A DNA stretch of 64,000 nucleotides from Inia geoffrensis (Eukaryota; Chordata; Mammalia; Artiodactyla; Iniidae), in assembly GCA_036417435.1 (NCBI GenBank), contig CM070899.1:105211329-105275328 (forward strand). The letters are read 5' to 3'. Each line of letters starts with the position of its first letter. Within the stretch, counting starts at the first letter, position 1. Made by a program: the position numbers and the translations under genes. The notes beneath the pieces were generated by a model. It had not been told where the DNA came from. It saw only the letters and a list, made by a program, of their open reading frames with translations, and did not search any database. Shown here one piece after another: positions 12,180-24,079 of this stretch.

Positions 12180-13025
12180 TAATTGGGGATTTCTTCAAGC
12201 TGGCTCCTGTTTATGTCCTTTGCCCATTTTTCTTTTTGACTACTGTATTTTATTATTGACTATTAAGAACTTTTTATATATTATGTATATTTATTTTTGC
12301 AAGTATTTTCCACAGTTTTTCAAACTTGTTATAACATATTTTATAAAAAAATAAATTTTATGTAGTTAATGTATCATTCTTTTCCTTTATGTTTTCTGTT
12401 TTGTCTATAATATCTAGAATAGCATTTCTCTTCTCAAGATCATAAAAGTATTCACACAATTTTTCATGTTTTCATATTTAAATCTTTGATCTACACACAA
12501 CTTATTTCAACGAAGGTGTAAGGAAAACATCTATCTAGTCGGGCTTCCCTGGTGGCGCAGTGGTTGAGAGTCCACCTGCCAATGCAGGGGACACGGGTTC
12601 GTGCACCGGTCTGGGAAGATCCCACGTGTCGCGGAGCAGCTGGGCCCATGAACCATGGCCACTGAGCCTGCGTGTCCGGAACCTGTGCTCCACAACAGGA
12701 GAGGCCACAACAGTGAGAGGCCCCCATACTGAAACTAAACAAAACAAAACAAAACAAAATAAAAATTAAAAACTGCTAGTCAATTATCCCCAAATCATTT
12801 ATGAATTATCTTTTCCCCACTGATGTTTAAGTGCCACTTGTATCATGTAATGAATCACCATATTGCAGGGAAAACAGTCAGGAAGCTATTGCAGTGATTC
12901 TATCTCTGGACTATGCTATTCTATTGCTGTGTCAGGGTCAAAATGTTCTCATTACTGTAGCTTTATAATTTAATATCTGTAAGAAATTTCCCTTCATTTT
13001 CTTTTAGAATTTTCTTGGTTATTTA
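12180..13025 (-). mobile_element. Old L1 ORF2 fragment, split by a SINE
   Basis: Minus-strand L1 motifs: TTTGCCCATTTTTCTTTTTG, TTCCCCACTGATGTTTAAG and GTTCTCATTACTGTAGCTTT. Interrupted at 12541-12771. Confidence 0.6.
12541..12771 (+). mobile_element. CHR SINE with (AAAAC)n tail
   Basis: GGGCTTCCCTGGTGGCGCAG to GAGGCCCCCATACTG, then AAACTAAAC and a short AAAAC microsatellite tail. Weak duplication CTAGTC on both sides. Confidence 0.9.
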
Positions 13026-15052
13026 TCTGTTCATTCATTTAAAAAATATTTATTGAGCACCTACTAGATGCCAGGCTCTGTTCCAGATGTTAGAATTTAA
13101 AAGAAGACAAAGTTCCTGCCTTTAGAGAGCTTGCATAGTCTGGAGGAGGAGACGGACAATGAAACAAATGTATTCAAGGTTGTAATAAATGCTAAGAAAC
13201 AGAATGATGCAGCAGAAGATAACTGAGTGAGGAAGGGACATCTACCAGAATGAGAAGGAGCTGGGTCTGTGAAGGAGCACTCCAGGCAGAAGCAAGTGCA
13301 AATGTCCTGTGTTGAGGGAAATCTTGTCATATTCTGGGAATGATATAAAGGGCCATGGGAGTGGAGCAGCATGAAAGAAGAGAAAAAGTGGATATTTTCG
13401 ATCTTCTCCCCTCCCCTGCCCCTACCCCAGATTCACTGTTCACCCTGCCCTGTGTCCAAGAAGGCTAACTTCTAAGGACTGTCTCAGTGACTCCCTCGCC
13501 CTCTGGTTTCTAGTTGAGTTCAGCCACTGGGGTCTACTTGTAGGAGATGACTGGAAGAGAGGAGAGTGGTAGCAGGAGATTTATTTCCTTGGCTCCCTCC
13601 TTGTTAGATTTTCTCCTGTTGGCTGCATCCTCTACTGAAGGCCACAGTCCTGAAAGCTGGCCCTCTTACACAGCTCATACCAGGCTCAGGCCTTGGGTGG
13701 TAATGTCTCCCACCTGTGACCAGGGCACAGGGTACTGCACCTCTCTGTGTTGCTTTGCCCAAGCTCCATCCTTACCCTTGATCAGACTTCTACTCTTTAA
13801 AGATCACTCTGGTTGCTTTAAAGTATGAACTGGAAGGATGGAGATAATAGGGCAAGAGGAAGGGAAGCAGAGAGATATTGACAGGAACAGAGTTAAAACC
13901 AGGACTGACTTGAAAATCTTGAATGTATGGTCACTGGCTGAGAAACACAGGACTCTGAGCTCCATTCGTTCATTCAGTGTCTTCAATAACTATGTTCTGG
14001 GCACTATTATCGGCACTCGGGATAGATTAAAATTTACATAGTATGTTGAAAGAGAAAATTGGCAAAGAATAATGAAGAAGTAGAGCAAGGTAGAAGGGTA
14101 GGGAGTACAGGGATGGCAGAAGTGACACAATTTTAAATAATCCATCATGGAGAAGGTGACACGAGCCAAGATATGGATGAGGTGAAGAAATGAGTCATGT
14201 GGAGACTGTTCCAGGCAGAGGAGGAAGTCACTGTAAAAGAACCAATGTGAAGGGCTAGTCTGACCATGCGTGGAAAAGCAGAGGCTGGGGTAGCTGGAGC
14301 TCAGAGGCCTGGGGGTGAGTGGAAGGGAATGAGGTCAGAGAGGCTACAGGAGTCATACCATGCAGGGTCTTTCTTAGGGATTTGTTTGGGATAGAGGGGG
14401 CAGAGAAGGGGGTACTCCTTTTCTTTGTGGGTCAACCTACCCTCCACTTTGTGGAGAGGTGAGCACTCTCACACAGCCTCCTCCTGTCCACTGTTCTGTG
14501 ACAGATGGGAGGGGAAATCCAGCAATCATTCTTAGTTTCTCAGAATGCATCTAATTGTATCTACGCAGTGTCTAGCAAGAAATGCTGGCTTAATTCTCTG
14601 ATGTCTGTAAAATGTTGACATCCTAGGAGGAGAAAACTGAAATTGTACCACTAATCCCGCAGGGGCTTTGGCAGCTAAGTCATCTGGGGTCCGCATGGCA
14701 GCAGCATGCCTACAGGGATGACTGGAGGATGGGCTTTGGAGCACCAGAGCAAAACTATTGATTATCTGTTCCACTGAGAAAGCTGTTTAATTGTATTTTC
14801 GGATACACCTTAGGGAGAAAGAAGAAGAAAGAAGAACAGTCTCTCTTACTGCTGTCTCTACTGGTGAGCAGTAAATTTAAAATAAACCTTTTCTTTTAAA
14901 GCTTCTTATTACGAAGATTTTCAAGCTTATACAAAATTACAGAGGATAGTATACTGAATCTGTGTACATGTACTCATTACCCAGATTTTCAATGATGATC
15001 AACTAATGGCCAATCTTATTTTTTCTATTTATCTAGCTAGCTATATATTTTT
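13026..15052. other. Intergenic; ancient repeat relics, no gene
   Basis: 13030-13170 carries TATTTATTGAGCACCTACTA and GCCAGGCTCTGTTCCAG, a common ancient mammalian repeat (family name uncertain). 13380-14480 appears unique and moderately GC-rich. 14895-15050 looks like an old LINE relic (ACAAAATTACAGAGGATAGT). The 93-codon frame at 13547-13828 has no homology I recognise. Confidence 0.4.
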
Positions 15053-15212
15053 TCCTGTTTTTTTTGGGGGGGGGGGTTCGGTTTTTGGTTTTTTTGGTTG
15101 GGGGTGGTGCCCCAAGTGGCTTGCAGGAACTTAGTTCCCCAACCAGGGATTGAACCCAGGCCCTCGGCAGTGAAAGCACAGAGTCCTAACCACTGAACCA
15201 CCAGGAATTCCC
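15053..15212 (-). mobile_element. Short tRNA-SINE (CHR-related)
   Basis: On the + strand: ACTTAGTTCCCCAACCAGGG, ATTGAACCCAGGCCCTCGGC and CCACCAGGAATTCCC. The T/G-rich tail includes a run of ten G at 15067-15076. Confidence 0.8.
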
Positions 15213-15261
15213 TTCCCTCGAAATTTAAAGCATATTCTTGGAGTTTTCAAGCATATTCCAG

Positions 15262-15430
15262 GCGTCAATATGTATTGTACACTTACTATATGTCAGACAC
15301 TATTCTAGATGCTTGAAATTCAGCAGTGAAAGAAAAAGTATATACACAAAATCCCTGTCCACAAGAATCTCACAGTCTAGCTGTGGGAGAAAGATAAATA
15401 AAATCAACAAGTGAATTATATGGTATGTTA
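15262..15430. repeat. Ancient mammalian interspersed repeat relic
   Basis: TACTATATGTCAGACACTAT, TCTAGATGCTTGAAATTCAG and CTCACAGTCTAGCTGTGGG match the widespread family also seen at 13030, 38098 and 56555. The family name is uncertain. Confidence 0.4.
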
Positions 15431-15712
15431 GATGGTTAGTGCAATGGGGAAATATAAGGCAGAGAAGGGGGAGGGAGCATGTAAGGACAGCGGGTACAAC
15501 TTTAAATAAGGGGGTCAGGGTATGTGTGGTAAAGGTTGGGATGCACTGCTCATATGCCAGCCACTTCAGGTCTGAAAATCTTATTCCCCTTGCTACAAAA
15601 GAACCACCTCATCCAAGGTTCTGACTTCTTCCTGGGAAGGCTTACACCCAATGACTAATCTATGCAAAAGTATAAAGGCCTACTTTTTTTGCTCCAACTC
15701 AAGACAGCTCTG

Positions 15713-15927
15713 TTTTTTTTGTTTGTTTGTTTGTTTTTTTGTGATACGCGGGCCTCTCACTGTTGTGGCCTCTCCCGTTGCGGAGGCTTTGGACACGCAG
15801 GCTCAGTGGCCATGGCTCATGGGCCCAGCCACTCCGTGGCATGTGGGATCTTCCCGGACCGGGGCACGAACCCCTGTCCCCTGCATCGGTAGGCAGACAC
15901 TCAACCACTGCGCCACTGGGGAAGCCC
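15713..15927 (-). mobile_element. CHR SINE with small internal loss
   Basis: A (GTTT)n tail then GATACGCGGGCCTCTCACTG to CCACTGGGGAAGCCC. About 8 bp (the AGCACAGG-like part) are missing compared with other copies. Confidence 0.88.
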
Positions 15928-18870
15928 AGGATCATCTCATCTTTAGACCTCCTTGTAGGGTTGGCTAAAGCCTCCACTGATATTGTATTGTGGCTCAATT
16001 TCTCCTGCTGGTAAATCCTTCCCATTTTTTCCCTTCCATAGGTATTGGTTCAAGAGAATACCCTAAAAACTCTTCCTGCCTGCTCATCTCCATTTCAGAG
16101 TCTGTTTCCCAGGGAACTCGACCTGAGACAGTAGGCCTTCCTAAGACTGTGACTTCTTAGCAAAAATATCATCTGTGTAAGGGATTAAGCCCTGGGACTA
16201 TCTGGAAGAACATTCCAAGAGGAGAAAACAGCAAGTGCAAAGGCCCTGAGGCAGAAGTAGGCCTGCTGTGTTTGAGGAAGTCAAGAATGGCCTGGACTTC
16301 GTGCAAGCTGAGCACATCTTGCAACTAGTACCTTGTGAAGATCCACAAGGAAACACATGCCCTCAGTAATTTAGCAAATCCTCCTAGAACGCACCCTACT
16401 GAAAGGAACCCCAGGTTGCATCCTTTATCTTCCTTCCCCACAACCCCGAAACCTGTACTACAGAACAGGGAAAAAAACCTGGAATAATCTCCTATTCCTA
16501 ATTCCCAGTGCCACAGAGGCCAGCTGTAGAGCCTGGGAGGGTGTAGGATGGGTCCTTGGGAAGCCTTAGCCCACCTCAAGCATGCCCCAGACCATCTAGC
16601 AGCTTTGCCCCTGGAGAGTGAGGGTATGGGTAGGGATGATAGAGAGGGATGGTGTCCGGCATAGTTTGGCTACTTGAGGTACACCTGCGGCTTGGGAAAA
16701 GGTGTCAAGCCTCATGTAAGAGAACCGCTACGGATAGATTCATAAGGTGATAAAATTCCATTTGACAAAAATTTACTGACTTCCTTATAATATACTAGGC
16801 ACCAAGATAAAAACATGAGTCCTGACCAGCCCCTCCCCTCAAGGAGGTCACAATAAAATGGAAATATAAACAATGACCACGCACTGTAAAAATCGTTTAG
16901 AATGGCATTCGAACAGTAGCAGAATGTCATAAAAAACAAAACAACCCTTGTACTAGATTTTAATTTCCCCTCTGCTGACCTTATCACAATCTATTCTCAT
17001 ATCCCAGAAGGAGATAATTCATTACAACTGTCTGAAACCTAATAGAATATGTTTTTAGTATATAAAATTGAATTGAATATAGATTATATTGCTTTACTGA
17101 GTTTTTTTTCTGATTATAAAACAAGTACATATGCATGTTGAAAATTCAAGGAATTCTGAACTGCCTAATTAACAAAGAAAAAAAATCCTAACCTGGCAAC
17201 CACTGTAAACATTATGGGAAATAAAATTTTCAAATCACTATTTACGAGCACACACAGGAACACACACACAATTTTTATAATAGGAATCATACTGCTAATA
17301 GGTCACTTGATTTTTTTACTCAATAATGTTTAATCTATCTTAAATATCAATACTACATTCTACAGTGTGGTGAGCATCTGTTGTTTTTGTTTGCCTTACA
17401 CCCTTACCCTGATTCCTTCTGGGAAACTGCTCTACACTTGTTTCTCTGGAGAGGGCCCTTGTATGACTCACACATTCCTCCCATGATCTCTGGAGCAAGA
17501 GATTGACACAATCTGGTTCAATCATGGTACAAATGAGGTAAGTGAACAATAAAAATCTTTGCCATCCAGCTGCCTTCTCCTCCTTCCCACTCTCAGATTC
17601 AGTGTTGGTACTTTGCACTCTGTAGGTGGCCTATCACGTCTTGTCATTTGGGCCCATTTTCTTTATTCATATACTCTTTGCATTTCCATGTTTTTACTTT
17701 CCTTGTTTTAGTCTTTTTATTTGCTCATTTCCATCATCCTTGGTTACTTCAACTTTCCTCTGATGGTGAATTTCCAGATTCCACATTTCTCTTTTGAGCT
17801 ACACCAGTAGCCATCTCTAGTGTTGGCATTCTGTGTCAGTCTTTTCAACAGCAATGGATCCCTTCCTATAGCTCTGTAGCTGTGTGAGTCTTTGCCAGCC
17901 CTGGCTCTCTATTTTTAGGCCTTTCATGAATACTCTTCTGCAAGCCTACTCTTTTGTAAAGAAAATGCTGAGTGGATGATCATACTGACAGAGTGACTAA
18001 CAGCTCTTGAAGGAACTGGCAGCTCCTGGCCCTGCAAGACTGTCATGATCCTCCAATGTGGGACAGCCATCATGGTCTCAGCATTTGAAGACCAAAGGTA
18101 AACAGGCAACCCTTCATCACTTCATTCATTTACTTAAGCAAATGGATTTCCAGGTGCTGTAAGAAGGGCTGAGAAGTGAAGGGTAAGCAAGATAAGATCC
18201 TTTCCCTTAAAGAGTTCACAATTTAGTGGGATAGAGAGCTAAATATGTAAGGAGATAATTACAGTGGGAGATACGATTTTATAAATATGTGTATATTTTC
18301 TTAGAAAAACATGCACCAAAAGGAAATATGCCCAAAGTTAGCAGTGGTTGTCTCTATCAGATAATTTTTCTCCTTTTTACTTACTGTATTTTCAGAATTT
18401 TTCCTTCAGAGTATATTTATTATTTTTGAAGTGAAAAGAAAAGAATCATGTACAAAAAGCAGCACAATGGGATACATGCTACACTGGAAGTGTGCACAGT
18501 ATTCTAAGGAAGCAATTAACTTGTCTGGGGAAGGGAAAGAAAACCTTGCAATATCTTATACTAATATGGGTCCCTCACATGCCAACCAAATGCAACATAT
18601 GGCCTTATTTGGATTCTGGTGTAAGCAAACCATCTGTAAAAATATTTATAAGGCAAGTGGGGAAACTTGATATGTAGATATGTGATGACACTAAAGGAAT
18701 ATTATTATTATGAGATATGATAAAGGTATTAGAGTAATGCTAGGACAAAAAAGAACCTAATCCTTTAGGTAAACATACTGACATACTTGTGGATGAAATG
18801 ATATGATGTTTGGGATTTTTACACGTAAGTCATCCATTGGTTGGGAATATAAAATAAAAACAGTGGTCAT
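15928..18870. other. Intergenic, mostly unique; no gene
   Basis: About 2.9 kb. I see relics of the 'TTTACTGACTTCCTTATAATA...' type at 16760-16880 and an L1-like relic near 17105-17340, but no exon-like structure. Frames of 80-92 codons at 16325, 16712 and 17340 (minus strand) are not supported. Confidence 0.35.
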
Positions 18871-19076
18871 GGGCTTCCCTGGTGGCACAGTGGTTGAGAG
18901 TCCACCTGCAGATGCAGGGGACACAGGTTCGTGCCCCGGTCCGGGAGGATACCACATGCCGCGGAACGGCTGGGCCTGTGAGCCATGGCTGCTGAGCCTG
19001 CGCGTCCGGAGCCTGTGCTCCTCAACGGGAGAGGCCACGACAGTGAGAGGCCCAAGTACCGCAAAAAAACCCCAAA
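18871..19076 (+). mobile_element. CHR SINE
   Basis: GGGCTTCCCTGGTGGCACAG to GGCCCAAGTACCGC and an A-rich tail. Similar CAGTGGTCATG and CAGTCATGGTCATG flank it. Confidence 0.9.
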
Positions 19077-21509
19077 AAAACAGTCATGGTCATGAGTTAA
19101 TTATTATCGAAGTTAGGTAATGAATTGAAGGAGCTTGTTTCAGTATTTTTACTCCTTTTGTGTTTGTCTGAAATTTTCTGTAATGTAACATGCAATAATA
19201 ATTAATATAAAATTTTTCCTCTAATAAATATAAACAAGTTCAAATATCTCAATCGTCAAGACTCAGCACAAAAGGCATCTTCTATACCAGTGAATGAGCA
19301 TACAACAATCAAGCCATGTGTGTGTTCACACATATACAAACAGCATTGACAAAGTCACTGTGCATTGTATGTTGTCTATTTCATGATCACCTGATCTGTG
19401 TCAATGACACTTGTCTTGCAACTTCAACATATATTTTTATATTATTCAATGTTTATACTGTGCTTACACACAATAATCAAATATTTTAATTTTTTATTTT
19501 TAAGGAAAGAGATATTCTCTTTGAAACCTTTCCTGATCATTCACTCCATTATTTGCACCCCATCCAAACTCTGCACATACAACAGGGAACCCATAACACA
19601 CTCTCATTTGTTCACTTACATTTAAGTGAGATCAATGTGTAGCACATGAAACCTATTCAGTAAATAGTTGTGGTGGTGCTTGTTATAATCACAGTCCTTT
19701 CTTTCAGGCTATAAGACCAGCAGTGACCATACCTTACTTATCTTTGTATACCCAGCAATTATCTCAATACCTGTTACATTTTGAGTACTCAATAAATATC
19801 TCTTAAATGAATGAATGAATAAATGAAACTTAGGATTACTCCGCTCATAGACCGATACTACGTCTGGCAGAAACATCCGTAAGACTGAGGAATGTAAATG
19901 ACTCCATGCCTTACAGTTTACTCAGTGCTCCACAGCTCATTTGGTCAGCAACAGAACATGTTCTTAGATTTAACACAGTCATTTTGAGTACAAATGGCAG
20001 AGAAAAGTCAAATACCTTTTTCATTTTTGGCAAGCAATGCATCGTGCTCAATAGCCATCCCTTCCCTTAATTCCATCCTGAGTCCCTCCCAACTGCAAGC
20101 ATACATTGTGGGGAGAGGTAAGTTAAGGACAGGACAAAGGATGCAGTGAGGCTGAGGTGACAGAGTAAATCTCAGTAACTGGCTATTTCACCTAATATTT
20201 GGTAATGTTTATGAAAAGCTGAAAACACTTCATAACTTATTTTTCAGGCTGTGTCAAAATATTCCTAGCATCAAAATGATTTGATCAAGACATGTACTCA
20301 ATTGTTCTCCACAATTACACTGTAAGGTCAACAGAGCCTGCCACCTCTGTTTTAAAGAAGAGGAAATTTGCCCTTCACTTGTCTGGGATTTTAAATTGGG
20401 AGACAATTTTTTTCATGCAGCCTACTGGGATATTAATGCTATGTCATCACTGCCAAGAAACAACTATTTGTTTCGAAGTAGGTGTTAGATCAACAGTGCT
20501 CTTTAGATTCTTAAAGAAAGTATTTGAGTGATATCCAAATTCCAAGACCTCCTGAATGAGGGAGATTCATCTGTTTATTTTTAGGTACTTGAACAACTAA
20601 CTTGCTCCTTGAAAAGCAGGGGTGCAGAAATCAAAGGCCTGATTGTGCTGAATTCTTCTCTTTGGTCATTATTCAGACTAGTTCCCAGCATGCCACAGTC
20701 CAAAGGAAAGAGTCCAAGCTCTGTTTAAAAATCAGAGACTAAACAGCTTACTCAGCACCCTGCTCACATTAGTGTTGCTTGTATTCATCATTTTAAAGTC
20801 TTTTGATAGCTCCTTTTATGCAATAATCTTACGCTTCTGGGAATATTCTCTAAATATAGGAAGAACCTCCCTGACCTAGTTATGATGAAAAATGCTTTTC
20901 ACGATTACCCACTCTTTTCAAGGAATGATGGAACAACCAAGTCCTTAGGCATAATTGAATCCTAGGGAAGAATTTTACAAAAGTGCTGCTTTTTTTTTTC
21001 TTTTTCTTTTTTTCCTTTCTTTCTTTGAAGAGGGGTTTCCCACGGTGAGAAAGGGGAAATTTTTTATTGAAACTGGCCCCTATTGCTCACCTACCCTGGA
21101 CTGATGAGGATATTCACGCTTAGGGGAACAAACGATTTTTGTTGTTGTTGTTCTGTTTCCTCATCTAGGAGAGTGAGAGTGTGCTGCAGCAATCCATTTG
21201 AAAGAATGTTCCTTAAATATCCCAATTCAAAGGACTCCATAGAGATGAGACACAAATAAGAGCACCAAGGGAGCCCTGGTACGTCAACCCAAATCACAAA
21301 AGGCACGGCTTTTCTAAGAATATAAGGATTATATCTACCTTTTAGGTACAGAAGACGGAATGGAAAGAAGGGCGTTTTGGAGAAGGTATCCCAGAATAAT
21401 CTCTAAGCAGAATCCCTTGCACAAGGTTATCTAGCTTTCCTTGACAGGTGCACGGGCAGAGAAGGCATTTGGTCCCTGAGGTAACGTTTACTTGGGAGGT
21501 TAAGACAAC
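19077..21509. other. Intergenic region upstream of SCG3; L2 relic at 19700-19825
   Basis: 19700-19825 resembles an L2 3' end (ACCAGCAGTGACCATACC, then TTTTGAGTACTCAATAAATA and ATGAATGAATGAAT). A pyrimidine-rich tract lies at 20991-21028. Otherwise unique; distal SCG3 regulatory DNA could lie here but no specific site is claimed. Confidence 0.4.
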
Positions 21510-22021
21510 GATGTGCACGCTTACAGCAATCCAGGTGACCGTGAGCGCAGGAGCACCCCTAGGACTGCGGCACCGAAAATAACACTAGCTAGTCTGTCGT
21601 CTTCCCCGCTTCCACTCGCTGTGGGGATTGGAGCAGCTTCCGAGTCGCTGACACCACCCCTGCCCGCTTCTGGCTCGCAGGGAGCATGCGCTTCCATCCT
21701 CACTTCCTCTCAAGGAGGGAGCGAGAATACGGTGACGCCCTAGCCGACCCGCTGCCCGCTCCGCGTCACAGGAACTTCAGCACTCACGGGGCGGACAGCG
21801 CTCTCCTCCACCTGAAGACCTGAGTCCCGAGCGCCCAGAGTCATTCTAATCCCTTTACTCCGGAGCCCCAGAGAGCTCCACCAGCTCCGAGCCCCGCCAC
21901 TCGCCTTCCCCGCGCCCGCCCTCCTAGCTCTTCCTGTTTTTACTCCTCCTTTTCATTCATAACAAAAGCTATAGCTCCGGGAGCCCGGCGCCAGGCTGTT
22001 TCTGAAGCCAAGCGTGGAAGA
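21510..22021 (+). promoter_or_regulatory. SCG3: SCG3 promoter / 5'UTR region, GC- and CpG-rich
   Basis: Base composition changes sharply here from AT-rich to GC-rich, with many CpGs (for example around 21540-21570, 21600-21670 and 21720-21830) and GC-box-like C runs at 21895-21925. It ends at the SCG3 start codon. The transcription start is not visible from sequence alone. I see no convincing TATA box, so a dispersed CpG-type start within roughly the last 300 bp is likely. Confidence 0.7.
21776..21802 (+). promoter_or_regulatory. Candidate RE1/NRSE (REST-binding) element, expanded spacing
   Basis: The left half TTCAGCACT (21776-21784) and right half CGGACAGCGCT (21792-21802) match the two halves of the canonical 21-bp RE1. 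They are separated by 7 bp instead of about 1. That 6-bp expansion falls within the longer half-site spacing reported for non-canonical REST sites. Position about 220 bp before the ATG of a neuroendocrine granin gene makes a repressor site plausible. No binding data are available. Confidence 0.65.
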
Positions 22022-22112
22022 ATGGGGTTCCTTTGGACCGGCACTTGGATTGTGGTGTTGGTGCTCCACAGCAGCCCAATTCAAGCTTTCCCTAAACCGG
22101 CAGGCAGCCAAG
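22022..22112 (+). CDS. SCG3: SCG3 coding exon 1 (signal peptide)
   Basis: Encodes residues 1-30 plus the first base of codon 31. The start ATG has A at -3 and G at +4, a strong Kozak context, and begins MGFLWTGTW. Residues 1 to about 22 form a signal peptide with a hydrophobic core (WIVVLVL) and an Ala-Phe cleavage site at A22/F23, as expected for a granin entering the secretory pathway. The donor is AG|GTACGT at 22113. The exon sits at the end of the CpG-rich promoter region. Confidence 0.95.
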
Positions 22113-22806
22113 GTACGTGGACACTTTTCTTCCCACCTCCCTTTTATTTCTCCATGAAAAGGTAAAGCTTGGTATAATCCGCGAGCTGTAAATCACCTTG
22201 CCTCATTTTCTGATCACGTCATATCCGTGCATATTGGCAGAGAAATCAGTTCGAATTTAGAGCCAGAAGACAGATTTTCCTCCCTCACTTTTTACATGAT
22301 AGAACAATAACATAAGTTGTTTTGAAAGATCTTATTTTGAAATTGGGAGGGGGTGGCTTTCCCGCCTAATATACGGCTTGTTTTTTGGGGTTTTTTGTTT
22401 GTTTTTTTCCTAGTCATCTTACAACCTTTCTCAGATATTCTATTCATAAAACGTGCAGTGTATGAAGAAAGCTTTTAATGTGCCAATAATACCAATCCAG
22501 ACTATGCTCTGTCTAGTTGAAAACAGCTGGTAAACCAAGTGTTAGAACAATATGTTAGATTTCTGGTCAAAAAAAAAAAAAAAGAAAAAGTGTAATTCTA
22601 TTCACTCAGGAAATACACCAAGATAATAAGCAAGGCAACACTGATAATCATCGTTATTGTATAATCTTGATAATCTCTGTTAATATATATATTTGTTTCA
22701 CAGTCATCCAAAAATATTTCTCCTTGTTTTTTGAAGATTTTATTTAATGAGACATATTGTCTTTCCAATGAACAATTAAATTTGTATTTGTGTGTGTTTA
22801 TTCTAG
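22113..22806 (+). other. SCG3 intron 1
   Basis: 694 bp, GTACGT...TTCTAG. No recognised repeat; homopolymer A run at 22569-22582. Confidence 0.85.
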
Positions 22807-22859
22807 ACAAACCCCTACATAATAGAGAATTAAGTGCAGAAAGACCTTTGAATGAGCAG
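22807..22859 (+). CDS. SCG3: SCG3 coding exon 2
   Basis: Residues 31-48, starting with the split Asp codon (G|AC) and reading DKPLHNRELSAERPLNEQ. The acceptor is TTCTAG just before 22807 and the donor is GTAGGT at 22860. It ends on a codon boundary. This is part of the N-terminal region that, in rodent SCG3, is needed for cholesterol binding and granule targeting. Confidence 0.93.
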
Positions 22860-23360
22860 GTAGGTCAGAAGTAAAATTATAAATGCTATTCCATTTTATT
22901 TTAGTTATTATTATTTAATGTAACTATGCTGCAAATTTTTAGCCATTTTGAATTCACAAACCTCAGGAGCTTAATAATAAACATAGAAATTATGATGAGA
23001 AATATAATTTTGGTAATTTTTATGTCCCAACAGTTAAATATAGAGAGTTCAGTATAATACAAAGAGCTGCCTGCATAATAACCCAGTAAGCTCAACATCA
23101 CATCCATTCTATTGTAAGATTTCTTTATCAGAGCTTTATCTTTTACCAATATTATCAGAGAGGGAATTATTATTTATAGACCATCTGCCCTTTATTTTAT
23201 CTCATTTAATCCTTATGACATACTTTGAGATAGAAATTATTAACTACATCTTACAAACAAGAAAGCCAAATCCCATGGAGATTAAATTATTGAGCTGTCA
23301 TATTTGGTAAGTGGTGGAGTAATGATTTAAAACCAGGTCTATCTCCTGTTTCTTTCACAG
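22860..23360 (+). other. SCG3 intron 2
   Basis: 501 bp, GTAGGT...TTTCACAG. 23160-23340 has TTATAGACCATCTGCCC and TTTAATCCTTATGACATAC, an ancient repeat-like stretch. No gene. Confidence 0.8.
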
Positions 23361-23406
23361 ATTGCTGAAGCAGAAGCAGACAAGATTAAAAAAACATACC
23401 CTTCAG
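23361..23406 (+). CDS. SCG3: SCG3 coding exon 3
   Basis: Residues 49-63 plus one base: IAEAEADKIKKTYPS. It contains the dibasic pair KK. The acceptor is TTTCACAG and the donor is G|GTAATA at 23407. The intron that follows is only 91 bp (23407-23497), near the minimum for mammals. Confidence 0.92.
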
Positions 23407-23497
23407 GTAATAAGAAATTACACTGATGTTAATTTAATGTAGCCTATGAGAAGCTTAACTAAAACGGATGTGTCTGGTTTGGGGGCTTTTCTTCCAG

Positions 23498-23713
23498 AAA
23501 ACAAGCCACGTGAGAGCAATTATTCCTTTGTTGATAACTTGAACCTGCTAAAGGCTATAACAGAAAAGGAAAAGAATGACAAGGAAAGACAGTCCGTAAA
23601 AAGTTCTCCAAATGATAATAAATTGAACCTGGAAGATGTTGATTCAACCAAGAATCGAAGACTCACTGATGATTATGATTCTACTAAGAGTGGACTGGAT
23701 CATAAATTTCAAG
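23498..23713 (+). CDS. SCG3: SCG3 coding exon 4
   Basis: Residues 64-135 plus one base. Highly charged and acidic granin sequence with an N-glycosylation sequon N71-Y-S, the dibasic NRR site in [11 protein letters not shown], and the block [14 protein letters not shown]. The acceptor is CTTCCAG and the donor is G|GTAAAT at 23714. The frame is open well upstream through the short intron 3, but that part is intronic because a good acceptor precedes 23498. Confidence 0.95.
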
Positions 23714-24079
23714 GTAAATGAAGAAAAAGAAGTTTTGCTACCTATTTTCTCTAACTTGGAGTTTCCCATTATGGGTTAAGAGAAAGTCCTATATTTTAAA
23801 AATAGCTCTTACACACTTACAATCCTTTATTAGTCATGTCCAAAATTGAGATAAAGCCCAAACTTACTGATAATGTGCAAAGCTCCAGCTCCACAGAAGC
23901 CCAGATTTTATTTTCTCTTTAAAGGTTCCTTTACTGATGCTTTGAAAAAAATTTAAATCTACTCTCTATATTTTATGTTATTGAATTCATTTTAACATTC
24001 CAATTTAACTATTAGTACAAGCAAAATATCATAATTCTCAAACAATTAAATCAACAAAATATCCCGCCTCCCCAAGTGG

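Noticed and set aside
13547..13828. 93-codon plus-strand frame
   Set aside because: Low-complexity composition, no recognisable domain and no splice or promoter signals.
21513..21743. Overlapping 76- and 60-codon frames in the SCG3 promoter
   Set aside because: Typical of stop-poor CpG-rich DNA. No Kozak context or homology; the region is better read as promoter.
23446..23721. A 91-codon gene starting at 23446
   Set aside because: The frame is SCG3 exon 4 plus upstream intron. A good acceptor sits just before 23498 and joins the preceding exon in phase.
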